Source: Planctomycetota bacterium (GTDB lineage Bacteria > Planctomycetota > Phycisphaerae > WQYP01). Taken from it: DNA of 34,626 nt. The stretch spans positions 1-34,626 of the forward strand of contig JAKAEB010000040.1 of assembly GCA_021818445.1 (NCBI GenBank), read 5' to 3'. A program made the position numbers and the translations under genes. Below are positions 1 through 8,455 of the stretch, piece by piece; the stretch's first letter is position 1; the number at the start of each line of letters is the position of its first letter. The notes below the pieces were generated by a model. It saw nothing but the letters and a program-made list of their open reading frames with translations. It had not been told where the DNA came from and did not search any database.

Positions 1-170
1 CGCCAAAACAAGAGGGTAGGTCTGCACCAAAGCGGTTTTGTGCACAAAAATGCCCTTGGCGCAACACCAACGCCATATTTAATAGTTATTTTCGCCAGAA
101 ATGCGACGAACTGCGAAAGTTGGGTTAGCTCGGCCTTGCGCTCGCAAAAAATTCATGCCGCGCTTTTGGC
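1..170. other. Left-edge intergenic sequence
   Basis: I see no supportable gene here. The short open frames lack a recognisable product or a Shine-Dalgarno sequence. The stretch leads into the repeat element that begins near 171. Confidence 0.5.
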
Positions 171-408
171 GTGAATTCGGGATAAGGAATTCCGTAGCGT
201 TGTTTATTCAAGTTGTCGTATTCATCGTGGCACAGACATTCCTGTCTGTGGCGGTGTATTCCGAGCTGGATCATAGGCAAGAATGCCTGTGTCGCCCTGG
301 CTAACGTGAATTCGGGATAAGCCATTTCGCCGGCCGCTCGCCGGCTGGTTGATTGAAACATCGCCAGAAAAATTTGTTAACCATGACCTCTTATCCCGAA
401 CTCACGTT
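171..408. repeat. MITE-like inverted-repeat element(s), family A
   Basis: A 16-19 base word, AACGTGARTTCGGGATAAG, occurs in three places. It is direct at 171-186 (without the first three bases) and at 303-321, and inverted at 390-408. The inner pair 303/408 forms 19-base terminal inverted repeats with one mismatch around a 106-base unit. The outer copy at 171 would make a 238-base unit. No protein is encoded between them, so a non-autonomous transposable element or REP-type repeat is the best description. Copies of the same word recur at 7397 and 7670-7687. No clear target-site duplication is seen. Confidence 0.55.
231..288. repeat. Double hairpin inside the family A repeat
   Basis: CACAGACA at 231-238 and TGTCTGTG at 243-250 form a perfect 8-bp stem with a four-base loop. 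A second stem, AGGCA at 275-279 with TGCCT at 284-288, follows 24 bases later. The two halves resemble each other, as in a REP/BIME-like unit. No T-run follows, so a terminator role is unlikely. Confidence 0.5.
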
Positions 409-511
409 GCGTTTGGCGTCGCTCCGTAATATTGGTGTTCTTGATCAGTGCGTCCCGCAAAGTGCTTCTGCACCCGCCATGCGGTCCATCGACCGGTGCA
501 TCCGATGAGCT

Positions 512-540
512 TTTCCATCCAACCAGTTGTCCGTTATGAT
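512..540 (+). promoter_or_regulatory. Putative sigma70-type promoter of tRNA-Gly
   Basis: A -35-like TTTCCA at 512-517 is separated by 17 bases from a -10-like TATGAT at 535-540. This would place the start of transcription about 14 bases before the tRNA. The match to consensus is moderate, and the position is what makes it credible. Confidence 0.45.
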
Positions 541-560
541 ACTCCCTTGCCGTGGTAATT

Positions 561-632
<72 letters not shown>

Positions 633-985
633 GTATTATTGTCACCCCTGTTCGTCGTGTTTTCGTGCCTATCCATAGGCGTTGTCTCACTCTCATCAGT
701 CTGGTGATTCATTAAGTAGTAGTTGTGTATTTTTGCGCCAAAAGGCACCCAAAAACGGGTAGTTTGGTGCATTAGTGGTGCACGATATGGTGCATGGGCT
801 GGCGCGACTGGTCGGTGATGGGTTGTCGGTGCCGGGCATGGCGTGGGCCCCCGGCACGGTGGCGAATACCATTGCCCTGGGATGGCCCGGCATCATCGTG
901 CGGACCAGGGTTCCCCGTTCAGGGGCCATCGGCAGCACGTCATGTCAGCCACCAACACCTTTTCGCGCTTGCTCTGGCTGGTTTG
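633..985. other. Intergenic gap with phased GGTGCA repeats
   Basis: No convincing gene lies between the tRNA and the 3' end of the hexosaminidase gene. The only structure I see is three copies of GGTGCA starting at 766, 777 and 789, each about one helical turn apart. The last two thirds are GC-rich, and the open frames there have unlikely composition. Confidence 0.45.
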
Positions 986-2902
986 TCACCGGCTTTTGCC
1001 ACCGATCACCATCAACTGTGACGGAGCACTTATCCGGCCGGATCGGGTCACGGCAATGCTGCGAATTTCCGCGGGTTTACCGGGGATGAAGTTTACAGCA
1101 ACAGGCCCCCGATATCGGTGCGATTCAACCGTCGGACGCGATCCGTCAAGGGTGTAATACAACGCGGTGGCCGGTACCGGCTCCATGATCCGAACAACTC
1201 CATGATGGGCGGCGGTTCGAACCGTTACCAAATTTTTATTGGGTACGCGCATCAATCCGGCTTTCGCACCCGGCCCGGTAAAGCGCATCGACGGTGGGGG
1301 AATGCGGAAATTGTAATGCTCGGCCTCCAGCCAGCGGTATTGCCCGCCCGTGCGGCGAATAAAATTCCTGTAATTTTGCCTTTTCAGCGGTGTCCAGGCA
1401 ATCTCGGCCAATGCCAATTCACGCGGCAACGCCTGGTAAAACAGGTGCCTCGCGGTAGCGATGCGTTCTGACCACAGGCAAGCCTCAACGCCAAGCAAGC
1501 GCGGCCGCAGTTTCGGCGGCAGCAACGCCGACGGATTAAAATGATAAACCTCCCGAAGGGTGATGACGGGCTTTATCGCATGCGGTTCATAGCGCGCGTC
1601 GCCCTGACAAAAATTGAAATACAATCTGCCCATATTGGCCACAATCACATCATGGCCCAGCTTGGCATCCTTGGCCGCAATGCTTGAACTGTTCCAGCAT
1701 TCAATGATGGTGCTGGGCGGCAGATTTTCAGCCGGCACATCATTCCATACCACTGCCCGACGATCTTTACTGGCCAGAAATTGCGCCATCTTCGTCGGAA
1801 AGTAATCGTGCAGCCGTGCGGCCGTCCAATGCCGCTGCCGCATCATGCTGGCGGCCGTCGGATCGCTGTCCCACACCTGCATGGCCCGCTGCGACACCTC
1901 ATCGCCGCCCAAGTGGATGTAACGGCCCGGAAACAGACTGGTTAAATCGCCAAAAACGGTATCTAAAAAATGAAAGGTGCGTGGGCCGGGGCTCAGCGGC
2001 ACATTACTGACGCCCCATCTGATCCGCACATGAAACGGCCCTTTGGCGGCGGCAAGCCACGGATAGGCAGCCAGAGCTGCGGTGCAATGGCCGGGGATAT
2101 CAATTTCCGGTACGACGGTGACATAGCGTCGCCGGGCGTAAGCGACGATCTGGCGAATCTGCGCATCAGTGTAGTAACCGCCATAACGCTGATGCCGTAT
2201 GTCGTTGGGTTTACCGTGAATTTCGCTTCCGGCACGCCAAGCCCCAATACGCGTCAACAGGGGGTACTGCGGAATTTGCACCCGCCACCCCTGATCATCA
2301 GTTAAATGCCAGTGGAAAATATTTATTTTGTAGTGGGCGGCAAGGCGGATAAATTGCTTCACCACGGCCGGAGGAAAAAAATGGCGGCTGCAATCCAGCA
2401 GCATGCCGCGCCATCGATAGCGGGGTCGATCGTAGATCGTCACTTCATGAATGGAGTTGTCTGATCGGTTGCCGGCGTTAAAAAGTTGCTCAAAGGTTTG
2501 AATGGCATAAAAATAACCGGCACCGGATTGTGCCATTAATTGGGCATGGCCATCGGTCACCCGCAGTCGATAACCTTCGTTTCCCAAGTGGTCCGCCACC
2601 TTCGCGGCCCTGAATTCAATCGAGGCAGCTCCTGCATGCTGAATGTGGGCATCAATCCCCCGGCCCTTCAAAAACCGAACCAAAAACGCTGCCACCTGCT
2701 GCTGTGTCCGTGTGCGGGCGATCAAGCCTACCCGTGCCGGCATCTTCCACCGGGCGGCGAAGACGACCATGTGCCGTGGACGGGGAATGATGCTCACAGC
2801 GGTGCCGGGGATCACGGTGCGGGCCGAGGCGGCGGGAATGGTGCCGAGTGCCCATATGCCGATCACCCATAGTAATGTTGTAGGATAAAGCTGCTTGCGC
2901 AT
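986..2902 (-). CDS. Exported GH20 beta-N-acetylhexosaminidase
   Basis: The 638-residue protein belongs to glycoside hydrolase family 20, which removes terminal GlcNAc/GalNAc from glycans and chito-oligosaccharides by substrate-assisted catalysis. I place the start at 2902, not 2938, because AAGGAG precedes it and a signal peptide (residues about 1-28, ending AASA) follows directly. Residues 35-155 form the GH20b-type N-domain. The TIM barrel carries HWHLTDDQGWR (197-207), VVPEIDIPGH (263-272) and the catalytic Asp334-Glu335 in HLGGDEV. LYYTLDGSRPT (581-591) marks a chitobiase-type C-terminal domain. The protein should act in the periplasm or outside the cell. It follows the sugar porter gene with a 60-base gap, so the two probably form an operon that releases and imports amino sugars. 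The exact substrate is not determined by sequence. Confidence 0.93.
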   Translation of the reverse strand: MRKQLYPTTLLWVIGIWALGTIPAASARTVIPGTAVSIIPRPRHMVVFAARWKMPARVGLIARTRTQQQVAAFLVRFLKGRGIDAHIQHAGAASIEFRAAKVADHLGNEGYRLRVTDGHAQLMAQSGAGYFYAIQTFEQLFNAGNRSDNSIHEVTIYDRPRYRWRGMLLDCSRHFFPPAVVKQFIRLAAHYKINIFHWHLTDDQGWRVQIPQYPLLTRIGAWRAGSEIHGKPNDIRHQRYGGYYTDAQIRQIVAYARRRYVTVVPEIDIPGHCTAALAAYPWLAAAKGPFHVRIRWGVSNVPLSPGPRTFHFLDTVFGDLTSLFPGRYIHLGGDEVSQRAMQVWDSDPTAASMMRQRHWTAARLHDYFPTKMAQFLASKDRRAVVWNDVPAENLPPSTIIECWNSSSIAAKDAKLGHDVIVANMGRLYFNFCQGDARYEPHAIKPVITLREVYHFNPSALLPPKLRPRLLGVEACLWSERIATARHLFYQALPRELALAEIAWTPLKRQNYRNFIRRTGGQYRWLEAEHYNFRIPPPSMRFTGPGAKAGLMRVPNKNLVTVRTAAHHGVVRIMEPVPATALYYTLDGSRPTVESHRYRGPVAVNFIPGKPAEIRSIAVTRSGRISAPSQLMVIGGKSR

Positions 2903-2962
2903 AATACGCTCCTTGAGTGCGAATAATCTCCCGGCCAAGCCCCGATTTTAATGGATGACGGC

Positions 2963-4696
2963 TCATCTGCCTTGGCGAAACAACTCTTCAATTTCCTCCA
3001 GAGTCTTGTGTTTGGTTTCCGGTAACATGAATGCGGCCGTGAGAAAATACACAACCGTGCACCCCGCGAAGATAAAAAATGCCATGGCATAGCCGTAGCG
3101 GCCAACAGTTGGTAAAAACAGGGCGGCAATCAAAGTCGATACACTTTGATTAATCAGCAGTGCGATGCTCATGCCCGAAGATCGTATCCGCGTGGGCATC
3201 AACTCTGAAAGCGCCAGCCAGACGCATACACCGGGTCCAGCGGCATAAAAAGCGATAAACACCAGCAGCGCCAGGGCCGTTAATACTCCATGAAACCTGG
3301 ACGGAATGGGGGTAAGCCAGGCATGATCAATTTTAAGTTTGGCGGTGCGTGCCAGCGCCAGACTGGCCAGGGGATTTTGGAAAAAGGCTATGACGCGATT
3401 GGCGGGAATGCTGGCCGCCCGGGTAATTTTTACCTTACTGATGCGGTCGCCACCGGATCGCACCGTGTTGGTGGTACCGGTAAACGCCCCGTAGGAATAA
3501 ATAATGGTGAAGGTATCCGGGCGATTGACTTTCGTCTCATGCGTGCCTCCCCTTTGTTGCTGCCACTTGGATGCCAGTGCCGATGTAAACCGCAAATTCA
3601 GGCTTTGGTCGGGGCTAACCAGTGCGGCGACCGCCCGGCGGCAATCGATACGGCCTCGCTGGGCTTGCTGGAAGAGAATGGCCGTGCACAGAAGTGATAC
3701 AACAATCCCGGCGCAGCCGATGGAAAGCAGCTTTTTACGGCCAATTTTATCTACCAGCATAACGCCCGCCATGGTCATTAAAAAATTAAGCATGGTAAAA
3801 ATAAGATAGCCCCAATGTGCCTGCACATCATTAAGACCGGCCTGTATCAGGATCGCTGTGTTGTAGCCGATGATCGAATTGATCCCGGTAGCCTGATTGC
3901 ACGCCAGAATGACGCAGGCCAGAATGAAGGGAATCACATAACGCCGCTTCAGAAGCGATTCGCGTTTTGCTGGCAATGGTTGCGAACCGCGGGCCGGGCG
4001 GGCATGGCGGGCCAGCGCCCGCATTTCAGCCAATTCAAGGTCGGCATCGGCAGGGCGACGGGATTTCAGCAGGGCGGCGCGGGCGCGATCCAGTCGGCCT
4101 TTGTTTACCAGCCAGCGTGGCGATTCGGTAACAAAAAAACAGCCCGCCATAAACATCGCGCCCGGTATAAGGGTTATCCAGAATATGCTCCGCCATGCCA
4201 CATTTTTGAAAGCCAATAAGCTCGCGGCGTCGTGAAGTGCAGCAACCTGCGCCACGCGCGCAGAAAAATACATCGCAATGATCGCCGACGCGACAATTCC
4301 CAGCGTCAACATCCACTGAAAAACCGCTGTGCCACGGCCTCGGTTTGCCGGAGTGAGGCATTCGGCCAGATACAACGGGCCTGCCACGCCGATCAGACCC
4401 GCACTGCCGCCCTGCAGCAATCGCCCCAGCAGGAGTGGGGTATATCCGTGTGACATGGCAATTATCGGAATGCTGGCGACAAATAAAGCACCGCTGATGA
4501 TCAAAACTGTTTTTCGTCCAAGCCAATCCGCCAGCAACCCCGCAAAAAGTGTGGCGATCACGCTTCCAAGCAGTACCGCCGCCACAATCATGGATATGCG
4601 ACCGGGACCCAGGCCAGATGTCGCTTCAAGGTATGGCAAAGCCCCGGCAATCACTCCGACATCTATGCCATAAAGCAAGCCGCCCAATCCCGCCAC
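2963..4696 (-). CDS. MFS sugar porter with a long periplasmic loop
   Basis: This is a 12-helix major facilitator of the sugar porter family, probably a sugar:H+ symporter in the inner membrane. Family signatures include DWLGRK (57-62), the GRLLQGG...RGRG stretch (91-122), ESPRWL after helix 6, DKIGRKK in the cytoplasmic loop 8-9 and PETKHKTLEEIEELF at the C-terminus. Between helices 9 and 10 there is a soluble insertion of about 126 residues where relatives have a short turn. By topology it faces the periplasm. The GTG at 4696 is the first conventional start codon in frame, but it cuts into helix 1 and has no Shine-Dalgarno sequence. Good coding sequence continues upstream, and a CTG at 4750 lies 7 bases after GAGGA, so the true start is probably upstream. 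Co-transcription with the GH20 gene suggests GlcNAc or chitobiose as substrate. Confidence 0.88.
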   Translation of the reverse strand: MAGLGGLLYGIDVGVIAGALPYLEATSGLGPGRISMIVAAVLLGSVIATLFAGLLADWLGRKTVLIISGALFVASIPIIAMSHGYTPLLLGRLLQGGSAGLIGVAGPLYLAECLTPANRGRGTAVFQWMLTLGIVASAIIAMYFSARVAQVAALHDAASLLAFKNVAWRSIFWITLIPGAMFMAGCFFVTESPRWLVNKGRLDRARAALLKSRRPADADLELAEMRALARHARPARGSQPLPAKRESLLKRRYVIPFILACVILACNQATGINSIIGYNTAILIQAGLNDVQAHWGYLIFTMLNFLMTMAGVMLVDKIGRKKLLSIGCAGIVVSLLCTAILFQQAQRGRIDCRRAVAALVSPDQSLNLRFTSALASKWQQQRGGTHETKVNRPDTFTIIYSYGAFTGTTNTVRSGGDRISKVKITRAASIPANRVIAFFQNPLASLALARTAKLKIDHAWLTPIPSRFHGVLTALALLVFIAFYAAGPGVCVWLALSELMPTRIRSSGMSIALLINQSVSTLIAALFLPTVGRYGYAMAFFIFAGCTVVYFLTAAFMLPETKHKTLEEIEELFRQGR

Positions 4697-4920
4697 CAGC
4701 AGAAGAAACTGGTTGTAGCGACTGTGATTTAATACACGATCCTGGACCAGATTCAGTTCCTCAGTTTCCTTGATGGCCGCACCGGACGTTGCGGGAGATT
4801 TTCGCTCAAGACAGATACCACCGCAATGGCGCGTGCAAAAATCAAAAGCCGGTGAAGTGGCAGCGGCGGCATTTTACCATGCCCGCGATGAGCATTCGCT
4901 GGCCCGTTACAATACCGGGG

Positions 4921-5892
4921 ATGAAAGAATCGGACCTTTTAGCTTGGCTTTACAAAAGTGCGTGGCGAAGCCGCACTGTTCCCATACCCATTGGTGATGA
5001 CATGGCGGGCGTTCGGCTGTCTGATCGAACGGGCGGGAACCGACTGGTGTTATTAAAAATTGACCAATGCCTGGATCGCGTCCACTTTGATATGCGCGAT
5101 CACATGCCCCGGCAGATCGGCTGCAAAGCCGTCAACCGATGTCTCTCCGATTGTGCGGCCATGGCGGCGAAACCCAAAGCCATTTTGCTCTCGGTGGCGT
5201 TGCCGACGCAGGTGTCGCTCACATGGGCGAAAACGCTTTTTCAAGGATGCAGAGCCGCCGCCCAGAAGGCGGCATGCCCCATCGTGGGCGGCGATACTGC
5301 GGTTTGGAATCAAAGACTGGCTATCACCGTAGCGGCCCTCGGCCTGCCTGCCACTGATTCGGTGTTGCGCTCCGGTGCCCGGCCCGGCGATGCCTTGTGT
5401 GTGTCGGGGCGACTCGGCGGCAGCATCCTTGGGCGTCATCTTACTTTCCGGCCCCGCATTCGGTTGGCACACCGCTTGGTGCAACTGGCTCCTATTCATG
5501 CCATGATGGATATTTCCGACGGCTTGGCCATTGATTTGCCACGTTTGCTTTCCATGTCCCGCGTGGGTGCCCAGATAGACGCACGGCAAGTTCCCATTCA
5601 TCCGGATGCCCGACGCCTATCTCGCCGCGACGGCCTTACCCCGTTGCATCACGCCCTGTGCGATGGCGAAGATTACGAGTTGCTCTTTACTCTTCCTCAG
5701 AGCGATGCCGACAGGTTGCGGGCGGCCCGGTTTCCCATCACCAATATTGGCCAGATTACCCGGAGGCGGAACGAGATCGTTTTATTAAGAAATGGCCAGC
5801 CGCAACCTTGGCCCGTGGGGGGGTGGAACCACGGCGTAAAGGTTTCGCCGTCAAAGCGCATTTCATCCGTTGCTGCGGAGGCGAAGGACTGA
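4921..5892 (+). CDS. thiL: Thiamine-monophosphate kinase
   Basis: ThiL phosphorylates thiamine monophosphate with ATP to give thiamine diphosphate, the last step of cofactor synthesis in the cytoplasm. At 323 residues it has the usual family length when started at 4921. The open frame reaches back to 4789, but that extension is not ThiL-like. Motifs are IGDD (24-27, Mg/ATP site), NRCLSDCAAM (72-81, the counterpart of the usual NLSDIAAM), GGDT (123-126), MDISDGLAIDL (196-206) and GEDYELLF (249-256). The Shine-Dalgarno sequence is weak (CGGGG directly before ATG). The stop TGA directly abuts the ATG of tsaE, so the two are translationally linked. No TPP riboswitch was recognised upstream. Confidence 0.93.
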   Translation: MKESDLLAWLYKSAWRSRTVPIPIGDDMAGVRLSDRTGGNRLVLLKIDQCLDRVHFDMRDHMPRQIGCKAVNRCLSDCAAMAAKPKAILLSVALPTQVSLTWAKTLFQGCRAAAQKAACPIVGGDTAVWNQRLAITVAALGLPATDSVLRSGARPGDALCVSGRLGGSILGRHLTFRPRIRLAHRLVQLAPIHAMMDISDGLAIDLPRLLSMSRVGAQIDARQVPIHPDARRLSRRDGLTPLHHALCDGEDYELLFTLPQSDADRLRAARFPITNIGQITRRRNEIVLLRNGQPQPWPVGGWNHGVKVSPSKRISSVAAEAKD

Positions 5893-6408
5893 ATGTCTGC
5901 CGAATCCGCCGTCGATAAATGGATGATCGTCTGCACCTCCGCAGCGCAAACCCGGGAGCTTGGTCGCGCGCTGGGCGCGGCGGCAGAGAAAGATCAATGC
6001 ATCGCCTTGGACGGCGATCTGGGTGTGGGCAAGACGGAACTGGTTCGGGGCCTGGCCGCCGGGGCAGGTACGGCCGATGATACGCCGGTTTCCAGTCCCA
6101 CCTATGTTTTATTGAATATTTATCCGGCCGGTCCACGTGGCGAAGCCAAAACCGTCTTTCACCTCGATGCCTATCGCATCGCGGACGAAAGTGGATTTGA
6201 TGCCGTCGGCTGGGATGATTTATTCGGTCAAAATGCCCTGATTGTGGTGGAATGGGCACAGCGTGTGCTATCCCTGTTGCCTCATGACACGCTCTTTATT
6301 GCCGGCGAATGGCTCGATGGCGACCGCCGGCGCTGGACGCTTTCGGCCAGCGGCAGGCATTCCCGTGCGCTGGTGCATGCTGTGCAGCGCGCGATGGCCA
6401 CCCATTAG
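5893..6408 (+). CDS. tsaE: tRNA t6A37 biosynthesis ATPase TsaE
   Basis: TsaE (YjeE) is the ATPase that supports the TsaB/TsaD complex in making threonylcarbamoyl-adenosine at position 37 of ANN-decoding tRNAs. The 171-residue protein has the family's usual order: Walker A GDLGVGKTE (41-49), SSPTY (67-71), HLDAYR (90-95) and VVEWAQR. It is cytoplasmic and normally essential. The start codon touches the thiL stop with no gap. tsaE beside thiL is a recurring arrangement in bacteria. TsaB and TsaD are not in this window. Confidence 0.95.
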   Translation: MSAESAVDKWMIVCTSAAQTRELGRALGAAAEKDQCIALDGDLGVGKTELVRGLAAGAGTADDTPVSSPTYVLLNIYPAGPRGEAKTVFHLDAYRIADESGFDAVGWDDLFGQNALIVVEWAQRVLSLLPHDTLFIAGEWLDGDRRRWTLSASGRHSRALVHAVQRAMATH

Positions 6409-6428
6409 CTGCCCTGATGGTGACCGCA

Positions 6429-6434
6429 TATAAT
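6429..6434 (+). promoter_or_regulatory. Possible -10 element before phoH
   Basis: A perfect TATAAT lies in the 76-base gap between tsaE and the PhoH gene, about 50 bases before the ATG. No good -35 is visible (TTAGCT at 18 bases spacing), so this is tentative. It could give the PhoH gene its own transcript in addition to read-through from tsaE. Confidence 0.3.
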
Positions 6435-6484
6435 TTCTTAATTAGACAGCGAATGGACCATCACGGAGAACCAAACGGACGGGC

Positions 6485-7411
6485 ATGATTACACTGAACA
6501 TTGAACCACGGCATAAATTGGCCCTTTTCGGCCCGGCCGACCGCAACCTGAAACTTCTGCGTGAACTCATGGGCGTGCAGATTTTTGCCGCCGGCGATCA
6601 CCTTAAAATCAGCGGCGACGCCAAGGCGGTCGAACGGTGCGTGGCCGTTGTAAGTGAATTGCGCCGCCACCTGCCGCGAAACGGTTCAATCACCATCGAT
6701 GATGTGGGCAGGGCGGCAGCGCGTTTTGCCGACGAATCGGGACGCAATGGGGGTTTGGATGTCGCCATATCCGGCAAAGGCGTCACACCCCGTACGTCCG
6801 GGCAGGCAACCTACCTGAACGCCATGGAGGAACGGGATTTGGTTTTCTGTGCCGGACCGGCCGGTACTGGAAAAACATTTCTGGCCGTTGCATTGGCTGT
6901 AAGCATGCTCAGGCGGGGGCGGATTCGGCGCCTTGTACTCGTGCGGCCGGCGGTCGAGGCCGGCGAAAAGCTCGGCTTTTTGCCGGGCGATATCCAGGCT
7001 AAGGTGAACCCATACCTGCGACCATTGCTGGACGCGCTGCACGATATGATGCCGTACGAACAGATACGCCGCTTGATGGGTAACGACATTATTGAATTGG
7101 CACCATTGGCTTATATGCGTGGTCGCACGCTCAATGATGCAATGATTATCCTTGATGAGGCGCAAAACACGACGCCATCGCAAATGCTTATGTTCCTGAC
7201 CCGTCTGGGGCATAACAGCAAAATGGTCATCACCGGAGATCCGACGCAAGTCGATCTCGACGACGATCAGGTAAGCGGTTTGGTGGATGCTCGCCGCAAG
7301 CTCTCGGGCATCAAGGGGATCGGCTTTGTGGATTTAGGGCGCGAGGACATTGTCCGCCACCCACTTGTGCAAAACGTAGTAGAGGCTTACCAAAGCGTGA
7401 ACTCGGGATAA
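6485..7411 (+). CDS. ybeZ: PhoH family ATPase (YbeZ-like)
   Basis: This 308-residue protein is a PhoH-type P-loop ATPase. YbeZ-like members are linked to RNA metabolism and usually sit beside ybeY, the rRNA maturation factor. An N-terminal KH-like region (about 1-65) precedes the ATPase core with Walker A GPAGTGKT (124-131), Walker B IILDEAQ (221-227) and GDPTQ (251-255). The core ends with the expected RHPLVQNVVEAYQ, after which the residues SVNSG and the TAA stop are read from a dispersed repeat word at 7397-7412. No ybeY follows. The repeat may therefore mark an insertion that separated this gene from its usual neighbour, although the enzyme itself looks complete. Confidence 0.93.
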   Translation: MITLNIEPRHKLALFGPADRNLKLLRELMGVQIFAAGDHLKISGDAKAVERCVAVVSELRRHLPRNGSITIDDVGRAAARFADESGRNGGLDVAISGKGVTPRTSGQATYLNAMEERDLVFCAGPAGTGKTFLAVALAVSMLRRGRIRRLVLVRPAVEAGEKLGFLPGDIQAKVNPYLRPLLDALHDMMPYEQIRRLMGNDIIELAPLAYMRGRTLNDAMIILDEAQNTTPSQMLMFLTRLGHNSKMVITGDPTQVDLDDDQVSGLVDARRKLSGIKGIGFVDLGREDIVRHPLVQNVVEAYQSVNSG

Positions 7412-7687
7412 GGGACGCTATAGTTGGCTTTTTCTTCCGGGCGTTACATGTTTTGCGGAGCAAATGCCGCGATGCCTGCGGCACCGATGGCGATGCGGAC
7501 ACGCTGAGCGCCGTTTCACACCCGCCACCCATTTAGCCGCGTCTATGAGTGCACGCGCCAAAAGCACCTCGCCATGGCTTGCCCCGCTTTGAAAATATGC
7601 ACTTTATTTTCTACGGCTCATCGTACAGTTGCGGGAAAATCACTCGAAATCAATGGAAATCGTGATTTCACATCCGGAACTCACGTT
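7397..7687. repeat. MITE-like element, family B, overlapping the phoH 3' end
   Basis: The left end GTGAACTCGGGATAAG (7397-7412) matches the repeat word of 171-408. A degenerate inverted copy, read on the minus strand as AACGTGAGTTCCGGATGTG, closes the element at 7687. The 291 bases between contain no recognisable gene. The left end supplies the last residues and the stop codon of the PhoH gene. I regard it as a decayed member of the same element family. The boundaries are approximate. Confidence 0.45.
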
Positions 7688-7829
7688 TACCAAAAAACCG
7701 AAAAGTGACCAAGGCCGGAAAAGCCTCTTCCCACGGACCGTTCAGCGCAAAAAGCCGCACATCCCGCAGGCGACCCCACAGGTTTCAGCTCTTCGCGTGC
7801 CATTTTCCAAAAACCGCGGCCGACGGCGA
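7688..7829. other. Intergenic sequence before the DUF2934 gene
   Basis: No supportable gene is present. An open frame on the plus strand covers it but is rich in Lys/Arg/Pro, crosses the repeat boundary and has no Shine-Dalgarno sequence. It probably contains the 3' region of the minus-strand DUF2934 transcript. Confidence 0.4.
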
Positions 7830-8072
7830 CTAAAGCCCGGCCTTTAGCTGGCGTTCGGCTTCGAGCCAATCCGTGGCGGCATCACCCGGGCCAAATCCGC
7901 GTTTAAGAAAAAGTTGGTAGGCGCGTTCGGCTATCTGCTCGTGCGTAATTGCCTTGGGCATTGATGTTTGAATCTTGGAAGATGCGGTTCCGCTCCCCTT
8001 GGCTTCAGAACGGCTTACGGGGACGACAGCAGATTTTTCGGTTGCTGCGGTGGTTTTTTTTCTCGCTGGCAT
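7830..8072 (-). CDS. DUF2934 small protein
   Basis: An 80-residue protein ends in a short helical domain of the DUF2934 type: ITHEQIAERAYQLFLKRGF followed by DWLEAERQLK (residues about 41-78). The first 40 residues are basic, Ala/Ser/Thr-rich and probably disordered (start MPARKKTTAA). A strong Shine-Dalgarno, GGAGG, lies 7 bases before the ATG and settles the start. The function of the family is unknown. DUF2934 proteins are common in planctomycetes and soil bacteria and often occur as short stand-alone proteins. It stands alone here, convergent with phoH and divergent from the VWA block. Confidence 0.85.
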   Translation of the reverse strand: MPARKKTTAATEKSAVVPVSRSEAKGSGTASSKIQTSMPKAITHEQIAERAYQLFLKRGFGPGDAATDWLEAERQLKAGL

Positions 8073-8455
8073 ATTATGCCTCCTTACATTCGGCCAATTC
8101 GCCGATTTAAAACACCTCCATCAATACGCGTCCGGGGCGGAAATCGTCTCTCCGCCTTCATACCGGACTCTTCCGCCAGTTCACGGAAGTCCTCGACTTA
8201 GACCCCATACAAGCAGCCCAACTCGCGGATGGACGTTATCAGTCCAACGCTTCCTATCTTGTATTGAAAACGCATGGTCATGTCAAGCGGAAATTTTATC
8301 GAGCCGATAAATCTGGCGTAGCGATTATCAGGCTGCGATCATTCGCAACTGCTAAACCGGCTGCTTCGTTGTTTGCGGCAAGGACAAAATGGCCCATTTT
8401 TGGCCTGTCACGGCCGCATGGGCAAGGCAAGATGGACTGTTTGTAAGGGTTTGCG
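8073..8455. other. Divergent intergenic region before the VWA/ExbBD block
   Basis: This 383-base gap separates the minus-strand DUF2934 gene from the first VWA gene and should hold both promoters. I could not assign a convincing -35/-10 pair. Several short open frames cross it but none has a ribosome binding site or recognisable product. Confidence 0.4.

Noticed and set aside
101-361. Overlapping short open frames on both strands near the left end
   Set aside because: They cross the inverted-repeat element and hairpins, have no ribosome binding site and no recognisable product.
4789-4920. N-terminal extension of ThiL
   Set aside because: The 44 extra residues do not look like ThiL, whose usual length is reached from the ATG at 4921. 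The extension is probably untranslated.
7629-7847. Open frame of 72 residues on the plus strand
   Set aside because: It spans the end of a repeat element, is dominated by basic residues and overlaps the well-supported DUF2934 gene on the other strand.
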